Shown here piece by piece: positions 37,648 through 46,850 of a DNA stretch of 64,000 nucleotides. The notes beneath the pieces were generated by a model. It worked only from the letters and a program-made list of their open reading frames with translations. It did no database searches and was not told where the DNA came from. The DNA comes from Candidatus Lernaella stagnicola (GTDB taxonomy: Bacteria; Lernaellota; Lernaellaia; Lernaellales; Lernaellaceae). The stretch is taken from positions 128,368-192,367 of the forward strand of contig JAVCCK010000041.1 in NCBI GenBank assembly GCA_030765525.1, written 5' to 3'. How positions within the stretch are numbered: position 1 is the stretch's first letter; each line of letters begins with the position of its first letter. Made by a program: the position numbers and the translations under genes.

Positions 37648-39549
37648 ATGCGCACTAAAAACGCAATACTTGTCGTGATTCTCGCGATGCTGCTGGCAAC
37701 GGGCGCCGCAGCGCAAACCGATACCAATGCCAAAGTGACGGCCTTGCCCGACGATTTGCTCGCGCTGGTCAACCAAGCTGAGAACACTTGGCTGGAACAC
37801 TTGCAGGCCTCTCCCGTGATCTTCGTGATGGAGATGCCCAAAGACAGCGAGGCCATGACCCAGGCCGACCGGTGGCGTTTTCACGTCGTCGAATTGCGGG
37901 ACAAAGCCAAATCGAATCGCGCGTGGCACGAATACTGGAGCCAACAGACCGATCACGCGGGCAAGCTGATCCCGCTTTACGAAAACGCCGGCGCCTTTGC
38001 CGCAAAGAACGACTTGGCCAAAGACGCACAACGTTACCAACACCGTTTGCAGACGATCAAGGACTGGCAAAATCTCTGCAAAGATAAAATGGCGAATCAG
38101 GATTCGTACCTGAAGGCCATCGACCAGGAAAAAGACGCGTACGAAAAGCGCCTTGACGCCGCCTCCCAAGCACAAGCGGAAGCCAAAGCCGGCGCCGCGC
38201 AGGCCGGCCCTAAAACCGGAGCCGAGGAAGACGACGGGTCGTGGTTCGCCGAAGCCACCGGCGGCACGCCCTACGCGCAGCACGAGGCGGTTAAAGAGCA
38301 ACTGGAACGTCAACTTTTTCTACAAGAACAAAAAAGAGATGCTGCGCGATTCGACGGCGAACTCGCCGAGAGTCTCATGGGAGCCAGCGAGGTCGTGCTT
38401 CAGGCCAAACAGGCCGACCTGAAACTCGCACAACGCGAAAACGCGCTGGTTGATCGACAGATCAACGCGTCCAACGGCGACAAGGCGTGGCGCAAGACAT
38501 GGCAGGCGATCGCCGAAAAGACCCGCGCCAAGCTGCCGGTGCTGGAAACGGTCATTCGGAATCAAAAAATCCGCGTGAGCCAACTGAAAAACGAAAAAGC
38601 TTATTTCGAGGCAATGGTCGACATTAAAAACGGCCGGGTCAAAGGCATCGGCGTGCAGATCAAGCAGCACGAAAAGAAAATCTACCGCGCGCTCCTGCTG
38701 ACCGCGGGCGACATCGTCCTCCGCAAGGGAATACTGGTTCTCGCCTTTCTGTTCGGTGCGTGGCTGGCGATCCGCTTCGTGCGCCTTGTCGGCCGGTGGG
38801 TGCTCAAACGCGCGTCGGACGATGACGATGCGACCCACAGCGAGCGCGAAAAAACCGCCGACACCCTCGTCAACGTGTTCGCCGGCGTGGCGCGGCTGGC
38901 GATTTGGCTCGTCGTCGGGCTCCTTATTCTCGACGCGCTGGGCGTGAATATCAGCCCGCTGTTGGGCGCTTTCGCCATCTTCGGTTTGGCGATTTCTTTC
39001 GGCTCGCAAAACCTCGTGCGCGATGTCGTCACCGGTCTGTTCATTTTGCTGGAGAACCAGGTGTCGGTGGGCGATGTGATCGAAGCCGGCGGCAAGTCTG
39101 GAACGGTGGAAAAGATCTCGCTGCGGCGAGTCGTGTTGCGCGATATCTACGGCACGATGCACAACATCCCGCACGGCCAGATCGCGACCCTATCGAACAT
39201 GACGCAGTTGTGGGCGCGGGCCGTGGTGCATATCGGCGTGGCCTACGATACCGACCTTCGAAAGGTTTACGAGTTGTTCAACGATGTCGGACAGGCGATG
39301 TTCGCCGAGCCGACATGGCAGGGCAAAATGCTTGAGCCGCCGGTTGCTGTCGGTGTGACCGCCATGGGCGACAGTGCCATCAGCATACGTTTGTGGGCTA
39401 AGGTTCAGCCGGGTTCGCAATGGGAAGTGGAACGCGAACTCTATGTGCGGCTGCACGAGGCCTGCCGGAAGCACAGCATCGAAATTCCCTTCCCGCAACG
39501 AGTGATCGAAATCAAGAATACGACGGTTGAGCAGGCTACCGAGACCTAA
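37648..39549 (+). CDS. MscS-family mechanosensitive channel with long periplasmic domain
   Basis: 633 residues from ATG 37648. A signal peptide precedes a ~340-residue region rich in helices and coiled coil (residues ~30-350), as in MscK/YbdG-like large channels. Then come TM helices (LLLTAGDIVLRKGILVLAFLFGAWLA and VNVFAGVARLAIWLVVGLLILDALG), the pore-lining TM3 ISPLLGAFAIFGLAISFGSQNLVRDVVTG and the beta domain VGDVIEAGGKSGTVEKISLRRVVLRDIYG, NIPHGQI. It releases osmolytes under hypoosmotic shock. Structured sequences follow at 39556-39697. Confidence 0.92.
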   Translation: MRTKNAILVVILAMLLATGAAAQTDTNAKVTALPDDLLALVNQAENTWLEHLQASPVIFVMEMPKDSEAMTQADRWRFHVVELRDKAKSNRAWHEYWSQQTDHAGKLIPLYENAGAFAAKNDLAKDAQRYQHRLQTIKDWQNLCKDKMANQDSYLKAIDQEKDAYEKRLDAASQAQAEAKAGAAQAGPKTGAEEDDGSWFAEATGGTPYAQHEAVKEQLERQLFLQEQKRDAARFDGELAESLMGASEVVLQAKQADLKLAQRENALVDRQINASNGDKAWRKTWQAIAEKTRAKLPVLETVIRNQKIRVSQLKNEKAYFEAMVDIKNGRVKGIGVQIKQHEKKIYRALLLTAGDIVLRKGILVLAFLFGAWLAIRFVRLVGRWVLKRASDDDDATHSEREKTADTLVNVFAGVARLAIWLVVGLLILDALGVNISPLLGAFAIFGLAISFGSQNLVRDVVTGLFILLENQVSVGDVIEAGGKSGTVEKISLRRVVLRDIYGTMHNIPHGQIATLSNMTQLWARAVVHIGVAYDTDLRKVYELFNDVGQAMFAEPTWQGKMLEPPVAVGVTAMGDSAISIRLWAKVQPGSQWEVERELYVRLHEACRKHSIEIPFPQRVIEIKNTTVEQATET

Positions 39550-39555
39550 CGAACG

Positions 39556-39573
39556 CCGTTCCAAAAGGAACGG
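39556..39573. repeat. Perfect 7-bp hairpin after the MscS gene
   Basis: CCGTTCC (39556-39562), AAAA, GGAACGG (39567-39573). It lacks a T-run on either strand and sits just 7 bases after the MscS stop, so it may stabilise the 3' end or serve as part of a rho-dependent end. Confidence 0.5.
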
Positions 39574-39617
39574 AAAAAGGCAGCAGGCGCGACCAGCGAG
39601 ACTGTAGCTTTCGTAGA

Positions 39618-39697
39618 GACGCGGTGGAACCTTTTCGGGCCGCGACCGGGCGGCCGCTGCGCACCTAAAAGGTTTGAGACCGTTGCGGAACCGCGTC
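39618..39697. other. Nested inverted-repeat structure, candidate structured RNA
   Basis: Three collinear, nested perfect arms lie within 80 bases: GACGCGGT 39618-39625 with ACCGCGTC 39690-39697; AACCTTTT 39628-39635 with AAAAGGTT 39667-39674; GGCCGC 39638-39643 with GCGGCC 39650-39655 (loop GACCGG). Together they make one long, interrupted stem. Strand is undetermined. It does not match tRNA. The gap from 39550 to 39982 contains no convincing gene apart from this. Confidence 0.4.
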
Positions 39698-39982
39698 ACG
39701 TACGCTGATGGCGGTAGTTTGGCGAAATGTCGGCGATACGCCTTGTATTGGCGATTTTTCGCCAGCCGCGCTGCTGCGTTTCGTGAATATAAAATTACCC
39801 TTGGAACTTTGCTTCCGTTTCTCCTTCCCCTCAGTGTATATGGTTAATCGGTCGTCTTTCGATGCCGCTTGACCAAAAAGCGTTCGTTGTTGTGTTTCGT
39901 ACTTCGTTTCGGTTATGCTTCTCTCCGTTATTTTCGACGCTTTTTACGCTGGCCCAGCCCCCATTTGTTCGCGGAGGAACTG

Positions 39983-42103
39983 ATGAATCCCAAGCGCTTA
40001 TCTCTATACCTTTTCCTACTGTGCGCCCTGATCGGCGGCTTGATGATGGCCTCGAATGCCTCGGCCGGTTGGGTCATCGAAGACGTAGCGGCCTCCGGCG
40101 ATCAAGGGAATTACGCCAGCATCGCCGTAGACAGCACGCGCACGATCCACACCGCCTGGTATGACGCCGGAGTCGGCCGCTTGTTGTATTCCGTGCGGCA
40201 GCACAACGGCTGGCAGACCGTGCAGGTCGATGCGGGAAACCGCGGCATGTATGCCAGCATCGACATCAATCCGCTCAACGATCTACCGGCCATCGCGTAC
40301 TACGCGCAGGAAGACAATCGACCGAAATACGCTTGGTTCGACGGCGAGGCGTGGCACACCGAGTTCATCGGGGGCGCAACCGGCGACATCGAAGGCGACT
40401 TCATCGATCTCGCCTTCAAGGCCACCGGCCTACCCTATGTCTCCTATCATTTCGACGACGGCGCTTTCAACGACATGGGCTTGAAAGTCGGCTACCGCGA
40501 CAGTGCCGGCTCGTGGCACGTCTCGGGCGTGGACACCGCGACTTCGTCGGCCGGAATGTCGCAATTCGGTGAACACACGGCGATCGCCTTTTCCAGCGGT
40601 GATAACCCTCACGTGGCCTATCAAGGCGACAACGTGTTCTCGCCGCAACAGAAGTACGCGTGGTATGCGGCGGGGAGTTGGGACTTCACGGTGACCTTCG
40701 ATTTCGATTTCGCCGGCATATGGTCCGACATCGCGCTGGACTCCGGCGACAATCCCTACATCAGTACGTGGAATACCGAGACCCTCGGCCAGGAGTGCGC
40801 CGCGGTCATCTTTGAAGTGGCCGACGAATGGACGCTCGACAATATCGAATGCGGGGACGGTGATTTCGGCGCGTGGACCAGTATCGCCATCGACGGCAAC
40901 GACAACCTGCATGTGGCGTACTACGGCGCCGGCGAATTGCGATACGCGCTGGGAACGGCAAGCGGTTGGACGATCGTGACCCTCGACGACAACGGCGGCG
41001 ACGGCAACACCGGTGCTTACACGACCATCGCCTTGGACGACCGCGGCTCGCCCTATATCGGGTATTACAACCAGTTGCAGAAGGACATGATGATCACCTA
41101 TCTGCTCGACCCGCCCGACGTCTTTTCCATCACGCCCGCGGAAGGCAACAACAACGCCGTGTTGGAAGATGTGGCGATTGTCGGCGACCTTTTCGAAACC
41201 ACCAGCACGGTGCGTTTGGTAACGCCCGACAGCAAGGTGCAAGTGCCGGGAACATCGGTTGTCGTCACGTCGCGAACGAATTTGGTCTGCGATTTTGATC
41301 TGAGCGACGTACCGGTCGGCGTCTACAACCTCGAAGTCACCAACATCGCAGGAGCCGGTGTGCTGCCGGACGCGTTTACCGTGATCACCGATCCGCCGGA
41401 CTTGGATTCGATTTCGCCGGAAGTCGGGGCCAACGACGACGACGACTTCACGATTCAACTTACCGGCACGCATTTCACACCGGATATGACCGTCACACTG
41501 ACGCGATCCAACGAAGACGACATGACCCCGACTGATTTCGTTGTTTACAACGCCACCAGCGCGGCGGCTGTCTTCGACCTGACGAACGCCCTGACCGGAG
41601 AGTGGAACGTGGTTGTCGAGACGACGTTCGGAGGCGACACCCTTAACAACGCTTTCACCGTCATTTGCGGCTTGCCCGCCGCCAACTTCGACGCCCTGCC
41701 CAAACAAGGCCAAGTGCCGCTGGAAGTGCAATTCGCCGACCGTTCCGAGGCCACGACGTACTGCGATCTTACGACTTGGGCGTGGGTTTTCGGCGACGGC
41801 GAAACCTCCGCCGCGCAGCGACCGAAACACACCTACCAAGAACCGGGAAGCTATGACGTTTCCCTTACCGTGACCAACGACGGCGGCAGCGACTACGTCG
41901 TGAAATCCGCCTTCATCACCGTCAACGCCCCGGGCGATGACGACACGACCGACGACGATACGGCAGATGACGACGACGCGACGGACGATGACGACGACGA
42001 TGCTTCGGACGATGACGATCTAAGCCCGCCGCCGGACGACGAAGGGCCCGCGCGCGCCGATGAGGAAGACGACAGCAAGAGCGAAGGGAGCTGCGGCTGC
42101 TAA
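39983..42103 (+). CDS. Secreted beta-propeller/IPT/PKD protein ending in Asp-rich tail and CGC
   Basis: 706 residues from ATG 39983, with GGAGG at 39973-39977. A signal peptide (LFLLCALIGGLMMASNASA) lacks a lipobox. Residues ~25-360 contain repeated units with ID..N.LHVAYYG-type strands, suggesting a beta-propeller. Two IPT/TIG-like domains follow (FSITPAEGNNNAVLEDVAI; LDSISPEVGANDDDDF), then a PKD domain (VFGDGETSAAQRPKHTYQEPG...). The last ~50 residues are an Asp-rich tail ending SCGC. It likely sits at the cell surface. A terminator follows and the next gene has the same tail. Confidence 0.75.
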   Translation: MNPKRLSLYLFLLCALIGGLMMASNASAGWVIEDVAASGDQGNYASIAVDSTRTIHTAWYDAGVGRLLYSVRQHNGWQTVQVDAGNRGMYASIDINPLNDLPAIAYYAQEDNRPKYAWFDGEAWHTEFIGGATGDIEGDFIDLAFKATGLPYVSYHFDDGAFNDMGLKVGYRDSAGSWHVSGVDTATSSAGMSQFGEHTAIAFSSGDNPHVAYQGDNVFSPQQKYAWYAAGSWDFTVTFDFDFAGIWSDIALDSGDNPYISTWNTETLGQECAAVIFEVADEWTLDNIECGDGDFGAWTSIAIDGNDNLHVAYYGAGELRYALGTASGWTIVTLDDNGGDGNTGAYTTIALDDRGSPYIGYYNQLQKDMMITYLLDPPDVFSITPAEGNNNAVLEDVAIVGDLFETTSTVRLVTPDSKVQVPGTSVVVTSRTNLVCDFDLSDVPVGVYNLEVTNIAGAGVLPDAFTVITDPPDLDSISPEVGANDDDDFTIQLTGTHFTPDMTVTLTRSNEDDMTPTDFVVYNATSAAAVFDLTNALTGEWNVVVETTFGGDTLNNAFTVICGLPAANFDALPKQGQVPLEVQFADRSEATTYCDLTTWAWVFGDGETSAAQRPKHTYQEPGSYDVSLTVTNDGGSDYVVKSAFITVNAPGDDDTTDDDTADDDDATDDDDDDASDDDDLSPPPDDEGPARADEEDDSKSEGSCGC

Positions 42104-42125
42104 GTAGCCGACAATTTCAGAAATC

Positions 42126-42152
42126 AAGGCGTGTCTTGACGCGCCTTTTTTT
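42126..42152 (+). terminator. Terminator after the PKD protein
   Basis: Stem GGCGTGTC (42128-42135), TT, GACGCGCC (42138-42145) followed by a T-run to 42152; one G-T pair. Confidence 0.8.
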
Positions 42153-42204
42153 ACGCTCTTTTTCGTCCCGGACGTTATACTTTCGAGTAAGGAGGCGCAG
42201 TGGA

Positions 42205-43641
42205 ATGATGCGTACGCAGCTTTTTCGTGCAGGGACGTTTGGATTGGTCGTCGTTTTGCTCGGCCTGCTCGCCGTGTTCGCCCACGCGGGCCTTCAGGAA
42301 ACGAATACTCAGCGCCGGCCCGCCACGGCGATCGGTGAGGACGCACGATCCGCCCCGCCCCCCGGCTACTTGCTGGGTAGCAGCGCCGCCGGCGAAGCGC
42401 GCGTTCGTTTATCCGAGGCAACCATCGCACGCCTGACCCGGAACCTGGCGGCGCAAGGTCAGGAAAAACGCGCCTGGGTCGGTGTTGAAGCCGAATTGCC
42501 GAACGTTTCGGCTCCCTGGGAACACCTCGTCGATTCGACCGGCCGAGCCTCGTGGCGCACCGCCGTTTCATCCCCCGGCGCCACATTTTTGCGCGCGCGG
42601 CTGAGCCGCCTCAGCTTACCTGCGGACGCCACGATCGCCGTGTACGGAGCTTCCGGCGCCGGCCCGATTAAGGAGCTCAAGGCGTCCTTGGACGGCCGTC
42701 CTTTCTGGACGCCCCTAATTCGCGGCGACTTGCTGCACATTGAAGTTGTCACCGCGTCGCCAACGACGCCGGATATTCGCATCGACCGCGTTAGCCACGG
42801 TCTAAAAACGCTCGAGCGGCCAAGCAAGGAATCGTGGTGTTACCTCGATCCGACCTGCTACCCGGAATGGGACGATGTGCGCGACGCCTTGGTGCACCTG
42901 ACCTTCAGCAGCGGTGGAGGCACGTACGTGTGCTCGGGCGCGCTGCTGACCGACGCGGTGGATTCTTTTCGGCCGTGGGTGACAACCGCCAATCACTGTG
43001 TCGGATACCAGTCCGAGGCCGACAGCGTCGAGGTCACGTTCTTCTTTCACACCGCGATCTGCGACGGCGGCCGCCCGGATTTCTTCTCGTTGCCCAGCCG
43101 CCGCGGCGCCGATTTGAAGGTGACGGATATTTCGGTTGACGTCTCACTGCTGCTGTTGGATGAAGACGCCCCGAACAACGCCTCCTATCTCGGGTGGTCG
43201 CTGCGGGACAATTCCCCGGGCACGACGGCGACGGCCCTGCATCATCCGGATGGAGAATACGCGCGTATTTCCTTCGGGTCGCTGCTCTCCACGAGCAACG
43301 CCTTTTTAACCGTGCGTTACACCGAAAGCTCCACCGAAGGCGGGTCTTCGGGCTGTCCCCTGCTCAACCAAAGCGGTCAACTTATCGGCACGCTTTCCGG
43401 CGGCGACGCCGCCTGCAGTTTTATGGCCGGTACCGACGAATACGCGAGGTTCACCGCCGCGTGGGCGCAGGGTTTCGAGTACTACCTCAACGGCGATAAT
43501 CCAATCGATGACGACGATGACGGCGATGACGACGACGATGATGACGAACCACCCGCCCCATCCGACGACGATGACAATGACGATAGCGGAGGCTCTGAAG
43601 CGCGCAGTCGCGAAGATGATGGCGGTGGCTGCGGCTGCTGA
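42205..43641 (+). CDS. Secreted trypsin-like serine protease with Asp-rich CGC tail
   Basis: 478 residues from ATG 42205 (or 42208), with AAGGAGG upstream. A signal peptide (FGLVVVLLGLLAVFAHA) lacks a lipobox. A ~150-residue N-terminal domain precedes the protease. The triad is visible: WVTTANHCVGY (His), DVSLLLLDED (Asp), TEGGSSGCPLLN (Ser); a CYLDPTCYPEW pair and CSGALL, CDGG, GCPLL cysteines suggest disulfides. It resembles lysyl endopeptidases. The C-terminal ~45 residues are Asp-rich and end GGGCGC, as in the preceding gene. It is probably exported to the surface. The gene that follows is convergent. Confidence 0.85.
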   Translation: MMRTQLFRAGTFGLVVVLLGLLAVFAHAGLQETNTQRRPATAIGEDARSAPPPGYLLGSSAAGEARVRLSEATIARLTRNLAAQGQEKRAWVGVEAELPNVSAPWEHLVDSTGRASWRTAVSSPGATFLRARLSRLSLPADATIAVYGASGAGPIKELKASLDGRPFWTPLIRGDLLHIEVVTASPTTPDIRIDRVSHGLKTLERPSKESWCYLDPTCYPEWDDVRDALVHLTFSSGGGTYVCSGALLTDAVDSFRPWVTTANHCVGYQSEADSVEVTFFFHTAICDGGRPDFFSLPSRRGADLKVTDISVDVSLLLLDEDAPNNASYLGWSLRDNSPGTTATALHHPDGEYARISFGSLLSTSNAFLTVRYTESSTEGGSSGCPLLNQSGQLIGTLSGGDAACSFMAGTDEYARFTAAWAQGFEYYLNGDNPIDDDDDGDDDDDDDEPPAPSDDDDNDDSGGSEARSREDDGGGCGC

Positions 43642-43724
43642 AGGCGACCGGATATCCGAGCGGCCGGTGAGTTTACGATGTCAGACGAACGACCTCGTCA
43701 AGCGAGGTGACGCCCGCCGCGTGG

Positions 43725-45923
43725 TCAGCGCGAATCATCCCACCCGTCATAGCCTACCGGAAAACGCAGCGCGTAAAGCGCGCCTTCGGCCCAATAGGCA
43801 ATGTAGACCTGGTTGTTATCGTCGGTGTAGCCGATCGACGCGAAGTCACCGGCGTCGCCGCCGGTGTCGATGGCCCGCACTTCCCAATCGCCTGAAGTGT
43901 TGGTCGCGTAGCCCAGGTCGCCGGTCGATAGACGATAGAAGGCGATGTGGACGTCGTCGAAATCGTCCATCACCAGCGCCGTCCATAACCCGGCGTCGTC
44001 ATCTAAATCTTCCAGCGTCCATTCGCCGTTGAGAGCGCGGCTCGCATGTTTCAGCGTACCCTCGGAAAAATCATTACCCAGGGCGTAGGCGAGATGAGCG
44101 CGACCGATGGAATCCACGTCCAACGACAGCCGTGAGCCGAAATCATTGATGTTGTCGACAACCTCGAAAAGGAACGTGCCGGTCGCGTTGTTCCCGTACT
44201 TCACGTCGAACGTGATTTCGCCGAAGTAAAACGCCACGTGCAACGTGCCGTCTTGGTCGACCGCCAGCGCCGTATCGCCGCCGAATGTGCTGCCCTCGGC
44301 GATCGATGTGGTCAGCCAGCCCTCCTCGCCGAGCGTGGACAAATTAATATCGGTCTCGTCCTCGTGGAATGAGGTGATATAGACCGTACCGTCCGGACCC
44401 ACGGCAATCGAACAATCCCGTCCCACATCCAGAACGGTTTCACTCTGCAGGCCGCCCGCATTCGTGGCGTAGACCAACGCACCGCCCGGTTCGCGATGGT
44501 AGCAAACGTGATAGTCGCCCGACTCGTCCACGGCGACGCTGGTGCGGTGGCCGCCGTCCAACGTGTCGTCAATGACCGTGGTGGCCCATTCGCCTTCAAA
44601 GGGCAACGCCAACTTCGCCGTGCCGTTTCGAGGATCGCGACAGGCGATCGCCTCGATGCTGGAATCGCTTGCGGCGAGCGACGTGTCCAAGCCAACATCC
44701 GCGGCAATGACATCCGTATTCCACGCGTCGCCGGTGCGGCGGACAAAGGCCAACTCACCGTACCCGGCCTCGATTTCCCGGTAGAACGCGGTGCCGAAAC
44801 CGTTGCCGTCGAACACTGCGGCGTGGAACAGCACATCGAAAGTGAAATCGTCGATCGCCATGACATTCCACGAACCGGGTGAACCGATCGCCGCCGCCGG
44901 CTGGCACCCCTCGTCGTTTATGCAGGCGGAGTAAGAGATTCCAACCTCGCCGCCGGCCGCCACCGCCACCGAGTTGAAGTATCCGGTGCCGGAATTGGCG
45001 TCGACGGTTTCCGGATTCCAGCCGCCGCCGTCGTTGACGGTAAGTTTGAGCGACGTGTCCGACAGGTTGTGGTAGGCGATGTACACCGTGTCGTCACCGC
45101 TGACGGCAATGGAAGGATAGTGGCCTACGTTGAACTCCGGGTCGACCACAACCGGTTCCGACCAACCGGTTTCGTCGCGCGCGGAGTATTTCAAGTTGTT
45201 CGTGTTGCCGTCGTAGAAAGCCAGGTGCAGTTTGCCGTTAAAATCGGCGGTTACCGATAGATCCGAACTGAAGACACCGATATCGGCAACCTCCCGGCGG
45301 ATCCAACCGATATCGTCGCCGTCATCGTAGGCGTCTCGGAGGATCTCCTCGTGGGCGTAAAGGATATGTGGCACGTTGTCGCCGTCGACGGCGATGTCGA
45401 TAGCCCGACCCGCCCCAAAACCGATATCGACTTCCACGATCTCCCAGCGTTCGATGCGGTCCGAAGCATAGAACAAGGTTTCGCTGGCCGGGTTTTGAAA
45501 CGCGAAGTGAAGCGCGCCGTTGCTGTCACGCGTCAGCGCCGGCTTGGCGGCGCCGCGGGCAATGAACTCCTCGGTCCACGGCCCTTTTCCGGACGAGGTG
45601 AAGAGAAACAACTCGCGCCCTTTTGCGGCGGCGAGGTAAAGGTCTTCGTGTTCCGCGAGCAGGTCCAAACCGTTTCGTCCCGCGCCGCCGTCCACCAGCC
45701 AAAGGGTGGCCTCGTCGTAGTCATCGTCGCCGGCGGTATCGTCGTCGGTGGTGTCGTCGTCATCGTCATCATCATTTGGTAAGGGCGGCGTCGTGTCGTC
45801 ATCGGTAGCGTCGTCATCGCCGACCGATGTTTGATCGCCGTCACCGCCGGTGCCGCAAGCCACAACGAAGATCAGGGCGAGCACCAGCAGCGCAATCGTC
45901 CAGACTCCCCATTTCGTTTTCAT
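43725..45923 (-). CDS. Asp-rich lipoprotein with beta-propeller-like repeats
   Basis: 732 residues from ATG 45923, with GGAGGG upstream. Lipobox FVVAC. Residues ~25-60 are an Asp/Thr-rich linker (DDDATDDDTTPPLPNDDDDDDD). The remainder consists of many ~45-residue repeats with signatures such as SIAVSGDDTVYIAYHN, LAVDQDGTLHVAFYF, SLDVDSIGRAHLAYALG. This is the pattern of sialidase/neuraminidase-like beta-propellers (BNR-like), also found in the 39983 and 57184 proteins. No catalytic residues recognised. Probably a surface-exposed binding protein. Confidence 0.75.
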   Translation of the reverse strand: MKTKWGVWTIALLVLALIFVVACGTGGDGDQTSVGDDDATDDDTTPPLPNDDDDDDDTTDDDTAGDDDYDEATLWLVDGGAGRNGLDLLAEHEDLYLAAAKGRELFLFTSSGKGPWTEEFIARGAAKPALTRDSNGALHFAFQNPASETLFYASDRIERWEIVEVDIGFGAGRAIDIAVDGDNVPHILYAHEEILRDAYDDGDDIGWIRREVADIGVFSSDLSVTADFNGKLHLAFYDGNTNNLKYSARDETGWSEPVVVDPEFNVGHYPSIAVSGDDTVYIAYHNLSDTSLKLTVNDGGGWNPETVDANSGTGYFNSVAVAAGGEVGISYSACINDEGCQPAAAIGSPGSWNVMAIDDFTFDVLFHAAVFDGNGFGTAFYREIEAGYGELAFVRRTGDAWNTDVIAADVGLDTSLAASDSSIEAIACRDPRNGTAKLALPFEGEWATTVIDDTLDGGHRTSVAVDESGDYHVCYHREPGGALVYATNAGGLQSETVLDVGRDCSIAVGPDGTVYITSFHEDETDINLSTLGEEGWLTTSIAEGSTFGGDTALAVDQDGTLHVAFYFGEITFDVKYGNNATGTFLFEVVDNINDFGSRLSLDVDSIGRAHLAYALGNDFSEGTLKHASRALNGEWTLEDLDDDAGLWTALVMDDFDDVHIAFYRLSTGDLGYATNTSGDWEVRAIDTGGDAGDFASIGYTDDNNQVYIAYWAEGALYALRFPVGYDGWDDSR

Positions 45924-46013
45924 TCCGCCCTCCGGGTCTTCGGTTGGCGGCAATCAACGATACCTCTTCGCTACGCTGCCTCTTGGCGGTGTTTCGCCTG
46001 ATTGCCGCGTATA

Positions 46014-46691
46014 TTAACTATCGCCGTCGGATTTGGCGTCTTCTTCGCTCTCGGTGTCCGATTCGATTTCCTCTTCCACTTGCACCTCGCCCGCCTCGGT
46101 TGCCGGTTGTGCAGCTTGTTCCACGCCTTCATCGGTCGATTCTTCGGTGAGCTCCGCGGCGCTTTCGTCGGGCGACTCGTCGATCTTGCCTTCCTGGGCA
46201 TCGGCCAACAAATTCACCGCGTTAATAACTTTTATCGCCCCAATCGTTTGGGCCGCCAGTAGGACAAAGAGCAGCACACCGCCGAGCGGTCGGTTTTTCA
46301 TCACGAGAAAAGCAAAGATCCAACAGAACGCCGTTACCCAATACAGTCCGGTGCCCATCCGTTTTTCGATCGGCAATTCATGGCGCTCGACGTAGCTGTT
46401 GTAGTCGGCCGCGAACCCCGCCATAACCACGAAGATCCAATACACGTTGAACACCGGAATGAACGAATACCCCAGTGCTTTTCCGGGTGTCGTTCTCGCC
46501 TCTTCGTCCTGAAGCGCCTTCCAGGCTTTGTAGTACATCAGAATCACGAGAACAGCCGCTATCAGGTACATGAAACGTGCAAAAGCCAAGCGGCCCATGC
46601 TGTTGTTCATGAACGCCATACGCGCGACCAGCGAAAGGAAAAGCGTTAGCGAAATGCTGATGACGTAGGGCAATTTTGAAATCCGCGTCAT
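46014..46691 (-). CDS. Four-to-five-helix membrane protein with acidic tail
   Basis: 225 residues. Hydrophobic helices at ~8-30, 38-55, 72-92 (ALGYSFIPVFNVYWIFVVMAGFA), 118-130 and 135-155 (GGVLLFVLLAAQTIGAI). The C-terminal ~55 residues are Glu/Asp/Ser-rich (DESPDESAAELTEESTDEG...), cytoplasmic or periplasmic. The IPVFNVYW segment recalls DUF4234/DUF4328-type proteins, a loose likeness. Function unknown. Confidence 0.6.
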   Translation of the reverse strand: MTRISKLPYVISISLTLFLSLVARMAFMNNSMGRLAFARFMYLIAAVLVILMYYKAWKALQDEEARTTPGKALGYSFIPVFNVYWIFVVMAGFAADYNSYVERHELPIEKRMGTGLYWVTAFCWIFAFLVMKNRPLGGVLLFVLLAAQTIGAIKVINAVNLLADAQEGKIDESPDESAAELTEESTDEGVEQAAQPATEAGEVQVEEEIESDTESEEDAKSDGDS

Positions 46692-46850
46692 TCTTTACCT
46701 CATTCAATGGGGTGTTCCGAATATCCCGTTTCCCGAGGAGAACGGGGTAGCATGACATCGCGGTATTTTGTCACACCTACGCCGTCGAGGCAACGGATCA
46801 CCGGTCGGCAAACTTTCGGGTCGGGCGGATAAACGAGACCGCAAAACAGG

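Noticed and set aside
39618-39697. tRNA or tmRNA in the structured gap
   Set aside because: The arms nest in one long stem, not a cloverleaf, and there is no T-loop consensus.
40430-41839. 469-codon minus-strand frame opposite the PKD protein
   Set aside because: Antisense shadow, rich in Arg/Val/His, with no signal or known motif.
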